Shown here one piece after another: positions 12,251 through 24,830 of a stretch of DNA of 64,000 nt. Numbering within the stretch: position 1 is the first letter of the stretch; each line of letters opens with the position of its first letter. The position numbers and the translations under genes are program-made. Source of the stretch: Cystobasidiopsis lactophilus (Eukaryota; Basidiomycota; Agaricostilbomycetes; Agaricostilbales; Chionosphaeraceae); the NCBI GenBank assembly GCA_001599975.1, contig BCIO01000001.1:1-64000 (forward strand). The letters are read 5' to 3'. Below the pieces are notes generated by a model, which ran no database searches, was not told where the DNA came from, and saw nothing but the letters and a program-made list of their open reading frames with translations.

Positions 12251-13863
12251 CTACAGCTCCGGGTGAGAACCCTCCATCTTCAGCGGCGTTTTAACCATAA
12301 TTGACAGCAGTTCGAAGGCGATGTTCGCTGCTACAATGCTCGTGATCTCGGCTTGGGTGTCATAAGCAGGGCTGACTTCAACAATGTCGGCTCCGACGAT
12401 CTGCAAGCCATCGAGCCCGTGCAAGATTCGCTTGACTTCGCGTGTTGTTAGACCGCCTGGGTATTGAAAGGAGTCATCTTATGCAGCATATAGAAATGGC
12501 TAGATAGCTTGCCGATTTCGGGCTGGCCATCAAGTGTTAGCAGGGTCGAGTACAAGCGCAGATTTGGAAAAAAACCTACGGTTCCGGTGGCGGGAGCGGC
12601 TGACGGATCGACAACATCGATGTCTAGGCTTACTGTTCGGAAAGGAATTAGAAGATGTACCGCTACAAATCATGAAATCATACAGTAGAACGGCTTGTCG
12701 CCCACCGCAGCGCGGATGCGCTCGACCACGCCTTTGTAGCCTATGTCCTCCACTTCTGCGGCCTCCACAATCTTGAATCCACACTGAGCATCGGTGTCGT
12801 AATCTTTCATATCAAGGAGGGGGGTCCGGATCCCGACATGAATAGAGCCTGCCGCGGATTCACTTCAAAAACATATCTGCGAATCCGATCAATTGGAACT
12901 ACTCACTGCCATTGGCTATAAGGCCTTCCTCGGCGGCCAACCAGAACATGGAGCCATGAGTGATCGGCAGTTGGGCTTCCGTGCGGCCGTTCATGGGCCC
13001 GACCAGACGAGACGGACGCCAGCTATCAATGTGCGAATCGAAGTGGACAACTGGAATGGGGCCGTGCACTTTGGCCAACTTGCGCAGGATCGGGAGAATG
13101 ATAGAGTGATCTCCGCCCAGAGTGATCATTCTGGGAGGAGCACTCCCGCTGGCAGCCTTCCGGTTCACAAGCGAGCCATACGCTGCACCCAGCTGCGCCA
13201 TGGCGGTTGGGTTGTCGAAGTTGGTCATCGGAACATCGCCTAACAAGGCAAGACACCAGCGCCAGTCCATTCAGATCATCAGGCACCGGCGAAAGATGAA
13301 CCAGACCCACCGCAGTCAACGATGACGGGCGCATTTGGGCCTTTGAGCGGGTCGACCCCAAGCTGAGGGTTGAAGGAGAAGCCATCTCTTTGGATACGTC
13401 TGCTGCCCTGCCGGATAGCGTTCGGACCAAAGCGGGCTCTGTCAAGAAAGCGTCAATTCTGCTGGTAGCGCTCGTGTGAGGAGCTGCAAGCTCACCCAGG
13501 TCGAAAAGTGACAGCGGTATCAAACGGGGCTATTCAAATACATCAGTACTGCTTTCCAAGAATCAGTAAGGCCCTCACCTCCAACGAAAGCAATGTCGAA
13601 GGCTTGGTCGCGGTCACTGCCAAAGCACCTCATAGGCGGCACCCCGAACATTGAAACGATGCCATGATAGCCTGAAACACTTTTGAGCTTCGTACAGCAT
13701 GAATTGAAGACTATCGCTCGCTTTCGGGAGACCATCCTGAACCGGCGAAGATTTCACTGAAATCCTCGGCTCCCTTCGCAATTGCCTCTGCAGTAGGATC
13801 GAAAGGCCACTGGATAGCAGCTGTATAGCCTATCAAAGCACAAAGCGACAGCTGGCTCAGCAT
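12251..13863 (-). CDS. Secreted agmatinase-type ureohydrolase
   Basis: The start at 13863 gives a short hydrophobic leader ([16 protein letters not shown]) that looks like a signal peptide. Later exons carry the binuclear manganese sites of the arginase/agmatinase fold: GGDHSI, HFDSHID and [14 protein letters not shown], plus a C-terminal [11 protein letters not shown] and [13 protein letters not shown]. The family hydrolyses guanidino compounds such as agmatine to urea and a diamine. At least six exons are separated by short introns; the final one ends KMEGSHPEL. Secreted-type agmatinases are known in other fungi. Substrate could also be guanidinobutyrate or a related compound. It lies tail to head with the helicase, about 190 bp away. 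Confidence 0.85.
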
Positions 13864-14062
13864 TTTAAGAGGCCTTAAGAGAGTCAAAGGCTGGTTTTGG
13901 TCTGGCGACTGGCGGTGAAGTGGCAAGAAAATGCGAACTAAGAAACCCGGCCACAACGTGCGGGCAGCGACAGTGCTTTATCATTTTCAGCGCAGTTCAG
14001 ACGCCAATGGCGATAGCCAAAGCTACAAATACAATACAGGCAGCGATTCAATTCGCTCGCGA

Positions 14063-16200
14063 TCACTGATCAGGTGGCAACAGGCCGCCCTCCATCTCCC
14101 AAGCCGAATTGTAAAGCCACAAAGAGCCCGAAAGAAGATGCTCTTGCGGCGGTGTGTTGTGAATGCCCATCTCTTGAAGTAGCAGTTGGAAGTCTTGCGG
14201 ACTTGAAGAGACGACAGCGGCATCGGCACCATGCGGAAGAGTCAAATTGCCAAGGAGGTCGTTGAGAGCAGTATCCGCAGGAGAGTTGGCGGTCAGTGGG
14301 GTGAGGTCTGCTCCGTCAAAGCCCGCGCTGCCAGGGGAAGCAGCTGACACAGACGCCACCGACAAATCTGACCAGGCGCAGGTCAGCAACACCCCGCGTT
14401 GAAATCAAAGACGCTTACCGAGACAGTTTATCAGAGCCAACAGGCCCAGCTCAACCTTCTCTGCCCCTCGCCACCGAACTTTCAGGACCCGCAGACAATC
14501 GAGAGCTATGCGCAGCAGGTTCTCGGCCTCTTGCCTCTGCAGTTCTCTCCGCCAATAACACAAGACAGCCAGATAAGCTGTCGTCGCAATGCGCCGAAGC
14601 TGAGGCCAGGCGAGATTAAGACGCCCGCCTTCCAAGATATCCTTGTAAGCCGACAGAATTTGGGACGCTGATCTAGCAACAATCGCCAGTGACGAAACAG
14701 CCAGAGATTTGACGTAGATGCAAGGAGTTCGTATCACGATCCGGTCCCTGCTCGTAGTATGGTGAATTGGGCTTTACGAGCGATTTTGGAATAAGGGCTA
14801 ACACTCACCAATGGTAATTGATGACGACCAGCGTATCAGAGACTTCATGGGCCCCAGCTGAGTCTTCCAATGCCGCTGTAAGCCAATCGTACCATTGTGC
14901 TTCCAGATCCAAGACAAAGCTGGCCGAAGTGCTGTCCACGCCGGCGTGGACTCTTGACAAGTATGCGCTTTCAATAGAAACCGATTTGACCAAGGTTTTA
15001 TTGAAGCTATCGAAGATTGAAGGGTTGTAATCGGCTTGGGATATGGCAGGAGGTAGGCCCGTGAGTGTTGCGGTATAGCTGTGAAGGCGGCAAGCTCAAA
15101 GTCGCGTAAGGTCCAAAAGTCTGGCGAGATACCTACCAATCTATGAATACTATGTAGAAATACAGTTCGCCGACCTTGTCTTGACTTGGATATCTACTTG
15201 AGGTTTGGTAGTTGTTCAAGCCCAAGCTGTGGGCGATTGTTGCGGCCTTGACAATCAAGTCGCGGGAAGCGAGTGTTGAGCCAGTGGCTTGTACGTAGAC
15301 ATGTACTAGAAGGATGGCCTCTGCAAAAATCTGCTTAGCACTCAGCCCGGGAAAAGCGAAAGCGGAGAGGCCTACGAAGAGCAAGAAGCGAGGGAGATGA
15401 GCATTCATCGACGAAAGCGCTGGCCCAGCGATAGTAAATGAGATCATCTCTTGGATCGTCGTCAGCTGGCGAGATGTTGCTGCCCGTCATTTGGTCCACC
15501 GTCAAAATACGATGCTTGCCGAGAGCCAGCATAGCATAAAAGACTCCCAATTCGGCTGGCTGCGCCAGAAGCGGCATAGCGCGCACTTTACTGTGGAGCT
15601 CTAATAGGCGGTGGGGTGAAAGAAAGGACAGCATTCGCCCTTTGCTGGACAGGAATGAAGCGATCAGCTTGAGCTCATCTTGCGCTGATAGGGCTGGGAG
15701 TGGTGGCCTCGACCAGCCATTGGGGACTCCTAGTAGTGGATGCGTTGGCTCGTCAGGAAGAGCCAGAGAGAGCGGAAGGTTGGTCCGATTGGTGTACAAG
15801 CGCTCCAGATCGAGTTCGATGAGCTGAAAGAAAGGCGTTGGCGAGCTGGTGGAAGCAGTTGGCTCCAATCCGAATGCTGAAACAGGAGAAGATGAAGGCA
15901 AGGTGGAAAAGAACGCTGTGGGTGGAGCGTAGGGATTGAGCCGGCTGAGATTGCTCAAAGAGCTGTTCAAGGCGGCGGCAAGGTCAGCACTCTGTTTGGC
16001 GGCCTTCGGCAGATGATGAAGGCCTACCGATTCGGTCGTGCTTTCGTGCGCACAAAGCAATCTAATAGCCCCAGCTCGATGCACCTATCACAGGACACGC
16101 CGGGTCGAGCATTGCACTTCTTTCTCCTCGCGCGGCAGTTTTCGCATGCTTTTGAGTTGCGCGACTTTTCGGGCTTCGCAGCAAGATCAGATTCAACCAT
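14063..16200 (-). CDS. Zn2Cys6 transcription factor with fungal-specific TF domain
   Basis: First ATG at 16200. The N-terminal zinc cluster is CENCRARRKKC followed by C-x2-C-x7-C, the C6 binuclear pattern. The middle holds the fungal transcription-factor domain, with SPSLLALQAILLVHVYVQATG joined exactly across a 55-nt intron, then IVKAATIAHSLGLN. Later exons contain LTGLPPAISQADYNP and a helical C-terminal half, ending in a Ser/Asp-rich tail (LLPPDQ). The intron just after the zinc cluster has a weak donor (GTGCGC), so that join is less sure. It probably binds CGG-type half sites as a dimer. The nearby ureohydrolase is a possible target by position only. Confidence 0.85.
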
Positions 16201-16577
16201 GCAACAAGGCAACTTAGAGATCCAACGTCGCGGGCGCCTGCAAAACCTCTATCTTCAAGCAGTGGCAAAAATTAACCCCTCGATCGACCCCCCTGCGCAG
16301 ACCCCTCCGTCCGGCCAGAGAGTATCAATGGAGACAAGAAGGGCACTACTTGGCCAGAGTGTGTGCGCAGCCAACAAAGCGACCATGCGAGAAAAGCGCA
16401 GAACCTTTCGAAGATCGTAGTGGCAGAGCTATTGTACACAGTGAAGTTGGCAAAGTCCATATACTACAAGTGCTGAACCCTCTAAGGCTAGAAAAGTCCG
16501 TGTGTGAACGCGCTAAGAGGTAAGTGTCCTTCGTGAATGTACAGAAGAGAAAGGCAAAGCCAGAAGCGTAAAGTCAA
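16201..16577. other. Intergenic, no gene seen
   Basis: This 377-bp gap carries the promoter of the minus-strand zinc-cluster gene reading away to the left. It also holds the 3' UTR of the membrane-protein gene arriving from the right. Open frames here have no protein-like composition. Confidence 0.5.
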
Positions 16578-18020
16578 TTATTCGCCACCACTCCCTCGGA
16601 CGATCGTCGGCTTGCGGGAAGCCACATTTTCAACGGGAACCACTTGGCCAGTCTCGTCAAGGACTTTTGAGAGGTGCGTTGGACGGGATGGCGTGGAGAC
16701 AGGGGAAGCTAGCGGGTCGTGCTCTGGCAAGTTCGCGGCTGTTCCTTCAGGCGTAGACTGCGAGCCGGACGGCGATGGCGTAGCCAAGCTGGTGGTTGAT
16801 GGCCTTTGAAGTCCTGTTCTGAAGGCTTCAGCCATCGAGCTGGCCTCCTCCGGGGAGATCACGGGAAGTGCCGAGGTTTGAGACAGCTTGCTGGGGGGCT
16901 TGTCGGAAGAGTGTGGCGCTCGGTCTTCTCGGTCTTTTTCGCTATTTGCTGCAACTACGAGCAAGGGCGACAGGGAGTCCGTGAAGTGGGTCTGAGCCGC
17001 TTCAGTCGCCTCCTCCCCAGCTGCTCGGCGACTGCGAGTTCGACGGCGGTAGAGTGCAAAGAGGACGATGCATCCCATCAAGCTGATGAGGAACAGGGCT
17101 CCGAGGACTGCAATGGTGGCTATAGCCCATTTGGGAGTGCTGGATGCCGACGAGCCTCCTTGTTGCAAGCTGGCGTTGGAAGTGGAAGACGAGGACGAGA
17201 CCGAGCCGGACATTGAGGTGGCACCAGAACTGGTTAAAGAGCCAGAAGGTAGCATCGCTGTGCCAGATGGGCCGCCAGCGGAATTGGAATTGGTGGAGGT
17301 AAATGTGGTGAGCTGGGTCAACCCATTGAGACTATTTGTTGCCGTCAACGTCACAGTCGTCACGCTTGGGGTAGGTGCGGACTGGCTTAATGTTGTGGGA
17401 GCGGCAGTTTCTGGTTTGGATAGTCAGGTTGCTGAGCAAAAGTCAGAAGAAGAAAGGATTTACGCAAGAGGCTGAAGGTTGCCTGCGGCGTCTCGCCTCC
17501 AGTCAGAGCGGCAGTTGCTATCACGAAGTAGTATGTGTGGGTTTGATTTGGCGTAAAGCTGGTCTCTTCAGGTAGCCATGCATCGTTTGGCCTGCTGTTT
17601 CATCAGCACACTTGCCTCCAGCTTTGAAACAAGTTCTAGAGACTTGAGCTCACTGGATGGGGATCTGGCCTTGTACGTTGGGCGTATTGTACCACCCTTG
17701 GATCAGTTGCTCGCTGTCAGCATGGAACAGGTAGATGTCGATCAGCTTGGCGGCGATGAACGAGGGCTGAGTCGCCACTCTGAATCAGACCAGTTCCTGT
17801 GCCATCTGTAGTGGCTTTCGACCTCACCTGGTTGGCATTCCATATGAGTCGACCTGTGAACGTCAAATACCGCTATCAGCTGTGCGACGGGCAGTTGTGG
17901 AAGGACGACAACGCACTCCACTGGTTCTGCATCAAAGTGGTAGCCTCCGTTGGAAAGCAAGTGACCACGTCGTTGCCGACGTTCTGGCATGACGGATCTA
18001 GGCAAAAGAAGCAACCTTGA
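16578..18020 (-). CDS. Single-pass membrane protein, Cys-containing and Ser/Thr-rich ectodomain
   Basis: The C-terminal exon (from about 17360 to the stop at 16578) has a Ser/Thr/Gly-rich stretch, one strong membrane span (WAIATIAVLGALFLISLMG), a basic stop-transfer (YRRRTRSRR) and a Pro/Ser-rich cytosolic tail. Upstream exons encode an ectodomain with CFFCLDPSCQNVGND and TCFPTEATTLMQNQW, then FIAAKLIDIYLFHADSEQ and LPEETSFTPNQTHTYYFVIA. The order fits a cell-surface sensor or wall-associated protein of type I topology. The exon with the start codon and signal peptide could not be fixed, so the right border is approximate. It resembles fungal surface proteins in style, but no family is claimed. 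Confidence 0.6.
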
Positions 18021-18298
18021 GCATTCGCGAAACCTCGATACGCCGAGATTTCAACACACAGGCGTCAGATTCGAAGGTTGAGCGGATCCAAGGGGCAGCT
18101 GGCATCTTGGCGCACTCAAGCCCAGCAGGCCAGGCGCAGGCCTTCGCCGTGCCAGGGCAAGACAGGAGGAGGCAAGAAGCTTGCCAGAGAATCACAGGAG
18201 AGGTCGCCGTCTCGGGACAAAGAACCGAAGCTCCCTCCAAAGTCGTCTGCCAGAAAATGTGTGCTTTACAAGGTTCGTCTAAAATGCTGCTGGTTTTT

Positions 18299-20286
18299 TT
18301 ACAAGGACTCAAAGTCCAAATAGTCATTGAAGAAGCCGGTGCCATTGTTCGGCGCCCAGTGCTCCTCCGGGATGCCCAAAAGCTGGACGAGCAGGCTGTA
18401 GAGCTCGACGTTTTGGAATGGGCGAATGACCTGCGTCAGTTCCTGCCTCTTCTGGCGGCTGCCGCGTTTTAGGTGGTCTGCAAAAGGACCATGGGCGACA
18501 AAGAGGGCGTGCATGTCGGGATGCTCAAAGGTGTAGCTGTCCGCCCGGGTTTTGCGTCAGCGAGCAAGTGGCGGGGCAAGGCACCGGGCAAGCTCACCCA
18601 TGGTTGCCCAGTGGCTCGTAGTGGCCCTTCATGGTGTCTAGATGCTCTTCTACGCTGGAAACGACCCAGCCGACTTCAGGCACGACGTAAATCTGAGCTC
18701 GAGGACACCGGATGTCAGCACCGCGAGCACCACATCGCAAACCGAAGGAAAAAGGGGGGTGAAACGCACCGGCGCGATCCGTGGGTTGCCAGAGAAGTGG
18801 TATTGCTTGGGCATGGTCTGGTGGGTGTAGACTTGGAAGCCTCCTTTTGAATCGTCGGCGGCCTCCCGCAAGCGGCGCAGCATCTCTTGCTCGTCGGTGC
18901 CAGGCTTGAAGCGCAAGCCACAAGAGGGCCAGCCTTCCTTGTGCTCTATTGCGTTCCAGCCGTCTTCCCCCAAGATGCGGTCGAGGTAGATGACCCGCTC
19001 GTCGGCGGTGTCGGTCATGCCGTGGTCGGAGACGACGATGAGGTCGACGACGTCCAGCAAGTTGCGCAGTTGAAGCTGCTGGTGGACGGAAGCGATGAAG
19101 TCGTCCACGTAGCTGAGGTAGCTGTTCACTTGGTCGGACGCGGGGCCGCTGCGATGCCCTTCTTGGTCCACCTCGGGCAGGTAGGCGGCGATGAAGTTGG
19201 GTCTTGAGTGTATCGGCATGTCTGTCAATTCACCCAAGGAGTTTTAGCCACAATGAAGCGGGCTAAGGGAAAGGAGGGCGACTGACCTATCCACTTCATG
19301 ATCTGGTCGCTCTTCAGGCCCCATTCGACCTGGTTTCTAAACGCTCTCCTGTACGTCCAACGTCAAAAACTAAAAGACACGACGGTCTATTGGGAGGCTT
19401 GGACGTACCAGTAGGTGGGCTGGACGCCGTCTTTCATCTTGGGTGGGCCGGGCCACATGAGGACGGCGCTCTTGAGCTTTTGCTTGACCGTCGTCGACCA
19501 GACCTGTGAGAAAAAAACTCACCTTCAAGCCCACAAAGAGCTTTTGGTAGAGAGAAACTCACGGGTTCGCCACCCCACCAATGGGCGGGCCAGCTCATTT
19601 CCGGGGAGGTGTAGCGGAACTCTTCTTTGGTGGTCGGGTCGTAAAAGTCGTTGGCTACGATGCCATGCGATTCTGGGTAGAGGCCGGTCATGATGCTCCA
19701 ATGGTTGGGGAAGGTCAAGCTCTGTATGTTCGCGCGACAACAAAGATGAGATCGTTGTAATTCGAGAGAGGACGAGACGAACGGGAAAGCAAGGCAGCAT
19801 GTACTCGGCCCTCAAGCCTCGGTCGGACAGGTCGAGCAGGTTGGGGGTGAGTTGGCGGGTGAGGTAGTCGGCGCGAAAGCCGTCGAGGGAGATGAGCAAG
19901 ACGGTGCGCTCAAAGTCGTGGGTGCCATTGGAGCGGAGTTTGCCGACTGGCTCGTAGTTGTCGCCAGCTGGTGCTCCCAGAGGATCGCCCTGAGAAGCCC
20001 ATTCGCCATGCTCGGCCTGCCAAGCTGCCCCATGCGCTTCCGGGTGGCTTTCGAGGTAAGGGTCTGTCCCTGGCCTCCACTCGATGTCTGGATGAAGGAT
20101 AGCAGTTGTGGTTGGATGGTGGAAGATGGCGGCCAAGGGGATGAAGGCGAAGAGCAAGGCGGGCAAAGCGAGGACCAAGGCGGTGGTGGATAGGAAGGCC
20201 TTGCCCCTGGGTAAGACTATGTTGGTCTTGCCTAAGAGACCCTGTTGCTCTTGTTGTGGGCCAGCATCCTCATCATCATTGGGCAT
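18299..20286 (-). CDS. NPP-type nucleotide pyrophosphatase/phosphodiesterase
   Basis: ATG at 20286. An acidic N-terminus is followed by a signal anchor (STTALVLALPALLFAFIPL), so the catalytic domain should be lumenal or extracellular. Metal and nucleophile motifs of the NPP/alkaline-phosphatase fold are present: LLISLDGFRADYL, the threonine nucleophile in LTFPNHWSIMTGLYPESHG, AYLPEVDQEGHRSG, VVSDHGMTD and a late HPDMHALFVAHGPF. Members hydrolyse nucleotide and phosphodiester bonds. Several short introns split the gene; the first sits just before LTFPNH. The C-terminus ends GFFNDYLDFESL. All expected metal ligands appear present, so an active enzyme is inferred. Confidence 0.9.
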
Positions 20287-20393
20287 GTCTATTGAATCTA
20301 AGCGAATTCAATGCTCGTTCAAATCCAACCACGATCCTTCCATCTTTGATTCAAGTCAAGCCCACGCTGCTGTTAACCAACTTGGCTAAGAGG
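20287..20393. promoter_or_regulatory. Compact bidirectional promoter, phosphodiesterase and LeuRS
   Basis: Only 107 bp lie between the ATG of the minus-strand phosphodiesterase and the ATG of the plus-strand leucyl-tRNA synthetase. Both core promoters and both 5' leaders must fit here or extend into the coding regions. No TATA box is evident. Confidence 0.5.
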
Positions 20394-23300
20394 ATGGCGT
20401 CGAGCATGTCGTCGGCCGCTCAGAAAGTGGCGGAAGGCCAATCAGCCGCGACCTTAGCTTTGGCCAATGTTCTTTTGCCTTTTGCCCTTTGCCTTCAATA
20501 TAACCAGATGCTTAACTTGTAACATGAACAGACATCCAAGAGGGACAAGCTGCGAGAGATTGAAGCTGCTCAACAGCGCAGATGGGCTCAGGTATTGTTA
20601 CTACTACATTAAAGGTATATTGACTCAAAAAGGAGGAGGGCAGGACAAAGTGTTCGAGGCGACAGCGCCAGCTTCAGAAGGTTCGTTGTTGCATACATTA
20701 AAAGAGAACTTCCAATGCTAATCAACGCTGAGGGCAACAGACGAGTCACTGGCTACATTATCCGAACAGGAAATGCGGCAAAGATATCCAAAATTCTTTG
20801 GGACGTGAGTGGGCCCTTTTGCCACCCTTAGACATGGCCTGTGTCTGATGTCCTGGAGCCAATCACAGGTTCCCTTATGCGTACATGAACGGCTCCCTCC
20901 ATCTCGGACACGGTTTCACCATTTCAAAGGTGCGTCGCCTCAGCCATTTAGAGGTTTCTCCTTGCCTCTTACCGGGTGACATGGGCACAGATCGAGTTTG
21001 CGAATGGTTTCGAGTGAGTTCTTGTCATCTAAGCAAAAGGGAGGCAAAGGAAGGTTCAAGTTTTGGGAGCAAAGACGAATGCTAGGCAAACGCTGCCTCT
21101 TCCCCGTCGGCTTTCACTGCACTGGCATGCCCATCAAGGTTCGTTCAGGCACTTTTCACTCTATCAATCTATAGGAAAAGGGAATTGATATCGAAATTTC
21201 CGACAACGAACAGGCCTCGGCGGACAAGCTCATCCGCGAGATGGAGCTCTTTGGCCCCGACTTTGAAGGCTACACCGAAGAGCAAGTCTCCGACGAGACG
21301 CCCGTGGCTTCTGCACCCGCCACCAAGGAAGAGAAAGCCGCACCCACCACCTCCGCCACCACCTCCAACGTCGACAAGTCCAAAAAGTCAAAGGTGGCGG
21401 CCAAGTCGACCGGCCTGACCTACCAGTTTCAAATCATGGAGTCCATCGGCGTCCCCAGGGCCGAGATCAAAAAGTTCGCCGACCCGACCCATTGGCTCGA
21501 GTACTTCCCGCCCATCGCCACCAAGGACCTGTCCGACTTAGGGGCCAGGGTGGACTGGCGGAGGTCCTTCATGACCACCGACGTCAACCCGTACTACGAC
21601 AGCTTTGTGCGCTGGCAGATGAACCGCCTGCACGAGATGGACTACATCAAGTTCGGCGAGCGCTACACCATCTACTCCCCCAAGGACGGCCAGCCTTGCA
21701 TGGACCACGACCGGCAGTCGGGCGAGGGCGTTGGCCCGCAAGAGTACACGGGCATCAAGATGCAGGTCGTCGCTTTCAGCCCGGAAGCCGAGAAGGAACT
21801 GGCACCCAAAATTGCAGGGAAAAAGGTCTTCATGGTTGCCGCTTCTCTTCGACCGGAAACCATGTTCGTCTTTTTTCCTCTTTTATTCATCATTGGAATA
21901 GCAAATGACAAAAAGGCGACAGGTACGGCCAGACGAATTGCTTTGTCGGCACCTCGATCGAGTACGGCCTGTTCGAAGCGGCCGACAGCGACAGCCTCTA
22001 CCTCTGTACACCAAGAGCAGCGCGCAACATGGCCTATCAGTCCCTTCTTAAAGTGCGCGACCAAGTGAGCCAGGTTGCTTCCATCAAAGGCAAGCTCCTG
22101 GTCGGCACCAAAGTGCACGCCCCTTTCTCCCTCGCCCCCAAATCCGAAGTCTACGTCCTGCCCATGGATCACGTGCTGGCCACCAAGGGCACCGGCGTGG
22201 TCACCTCGGTGCCGTCCGACTCGCCCGACGACTTTGCCACCTTTCGCGACCTGAAGAAGAAGCCCGAGTTCTACGGCATCCAAAAGGAATGGGTCGACCT
22301 CGACGTCATCCCCGTCATCAACACCCCGACGTACGGCGACGTGATCGCGGAAGCGCTGATCGAAAAGTTCAAGATCAACTCGCAGAAGGACACCAAGGCG
22401 CTGGGCGAGGCCAAGGAGATCGCGTACAAGGAGGGCTTCTACAGCGGCAAGATGCTCCAAGGCGACTTCAAGGGCATGAAGGTCGAGGACGCCAAGTTCA
22501 AGGTCCGAGACCAGCTCATCGCCGCCAAGCTCGCCTTCATCTACTCCGAGCCCGAGAGCCAGGTCATGTCCCGCTCGGCCGACGAGTGCGTGGTCGCCCT
22601 TTGCGATCAGTGGTACATGGCCTATGGCGAGCCAGAGTGGCGGGCCAAGGCTGACAAGTGCGTTCCCTTTGCCTCCCATCCAGCTCAGGATTCTTGAAGT
22701 GTGAATTCGCACAGGCTGCTGGCGCAAATGAACACCTACAGCCAAGAGACCCGCAACGCCTTCGAGGGCACACTGAGGTGGCTCAAGGAGTGGGCGTGCG
22801 CTCGAAGCTACGGCCTGGGCTCCAAGCTCCCGTGGGACCAGCAGTTCCTCGTCGAGAGTCTTTCCGATTCCACCATCTACATGTCCTACTACACCATCTC
22901 CCACCTTCTTCACAGTTTGTTCTCTCCCCCTTCATTCCTTTGGAATCCTTTCTCAGGCGGCACAAACAGGCTCCATCGACGGCCACCAGATTGGTCCCCT
23001 TGGCGTCAAGCCGGAACAAATGACCGACGAGGCGTGGGACTTTGTTCTCGGTCGCAGTAACACACATCCGGAAAGCCTACAGAAGGAGAAGGCCGATGCT
23101 CTCAGGCGCGAGTACGACTACTGGTACCCGATGGACGTCCGCTCTTCCGGCAAGGATCTCATCAACAACCATCTTACTTTCTGCATCTACGTCCACGCCG
23201 CCCTCTTCCCCGAAGCCAAGTGGCCTCGCAGCATGCGCGCCAACGGCCATCTCCTGCTCAACGGCAAGAAGATGTCAAAGTCCACCGGCAACTCCCTCAC

Positions 23301-24490
23301 CCTCGCCAACGCCATCGAGAAGTTTGGTGCGGATGCCACACGCCTCGCACTTGCAGATGCTGGCGATAGCATCGAGGACGCCAACTTTGAGGAGTACACC
23401 GCCAATGCTTCCATTCTCCGTCTCCATACCCTCATGGACTACTGCGAAGTGAGGCGTCTCTTCCCCTTGTGCATGCCACTTTGCTGAGATTTCCGGCTCG
23501 CAGGAGGTCTTCAAGGACCAATCACAGTATCGCACTGGCGAGTACAGCATCTTCGACACCATCTTTGAGAACGAGATCAACTCGGCCATCGCCAAGACGA
23601 AAGAGGCCTACGCTGGGTGAGTGTCCTATAGCGCATTTCGTTTACAACCAACTCTAAAAGCCGAGTGTGCAGTGCTCTGTACAAGGACGCCCTCAAGTAC
23701 GGCCTGTACGAGATGCTCCTCGCCCGCGACTGGTATCGCAGCGCAACCGCAGTGCAGCATGGCGACCTCCTCCGCTACTTCGTCCGCATCCAAGCCCTTC
23801 TTCTTCTTCCCGTCACCCCTCACTTTTCCGAGCACATCTGGTCATCCGTCCTCGGCGAGTCCAAGTCAATCCAGCTGGCCCGGTGGCCGACGCCATCCAA
23901 GCCTGTTCAGCAAAGCTATCTCGATGCAGCCGTCTACATCCGTGAGCTGGTCAAGACCATCCGAGATGCCGAGTTCCTGCTGGCCAAGAAGAAGGCAAAG
24001 GGCAAGGCTTCGGCGTACGACTCCTCCAAACCGAAAGAGCTTTCCATCTTCGTCGCCAGCACCTACCCTGACTGGCAACTCCAAGCCATTGAGCTCATTC
24101 GCCAAACCCTTGATCCCAAGACCCAGCAAATTGACAAGAGCAAGCTCAAAGAGAAGCTGACGCAAAACGGTCTCATCAAGGATAAGCGCATCATGCCATT
24201 CTGCATTGCTTTCCAGGTGCGTCATCCCTTTGTTCGTCTTGGCAACCATTTTGACATTGTTCACGCAGGCGCAAATCGATGCTCACGGTGCCGATAAGGC
24301 CCTTGACCGAACCGCCACTTTCGACGAGCTCGAAATTCTCCAGAGCACAAAAGAGTTCATTGGCAAGCAGCTTGGCTTTCAAGCGGTCACCATTGTGTCG
24401 GTGGGCAAGGACACCATCCAGGACGTAGAGGCAAAGGTCATCGAGGCGAGCGAGCCGACGAAACCTTCGTACAGCTTCAAGAACCTCTAG
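20394..24490 (+). CDS. CDC60: Cytosolic leucyl-tRNA synthetase
   Basis: Class I aminoacyl-tRNA synthetase that charges tRNA-Leu. The HIGH signature appears as HLGH in [20 protein letters not shown] near 20.9 kb, and the KMSKS loop as [10 protein letters not shown] near 23.27 kb. The CP1 editing domain is present, with LRPETM followed across an intron by the threonine-rich pocket and [25 protein letters not shown] and a Lys-rich C-terminal extension follow, ending PSYSFKNL. N-terminal exons are very short (one encodes [20 protein letters not shown]), while the editing domain lies on long exons. The form is the eukaryotic/archaeal type rather than the bacterial or mitochondrial one. It diverges from the phosphodiesterase across a minimal promoter. 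Confidence 0.95.
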
Positions 24491-24830
24491 ATCCCCGTGC
24501 GATGCATTACCTAGATACCTTTCTGAACTGTGCTGTCCATCATTCCACGCCAACCACCAGCGCGCACATCTATCTGTTGCCACCAGACAAAAATTTCTTC
24601 GAAGCGGCACCTTGTTTTCCTGCCCTTTACTTGTCGTTTTGCAACAGCTTTATCCCAAGCTTTAACTGCTGCTGCAATCGCTCACAAGCCGATGCACTCA
24701 GAAGCTCCTCGACCTTAGGTGTCTCGCAAGTCGACTCCCGGCGATTTTGCCACTTTGACTGTCAATCTGTGGCTCAAGCAGCCTGCCACCTTGCCGCCAT
24801 TCAAGTTTACTGTGCTTATAAAGCTGAACG

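Noticed and set aside
21672-22913. 413-codon minus-strand frame over leucyl-tRNA synthetase
   Set aside because: It is the antisense shadow of a long, biased synthetase exon. Its composition is Val/Leu/Gly/His-rich and matches no family.
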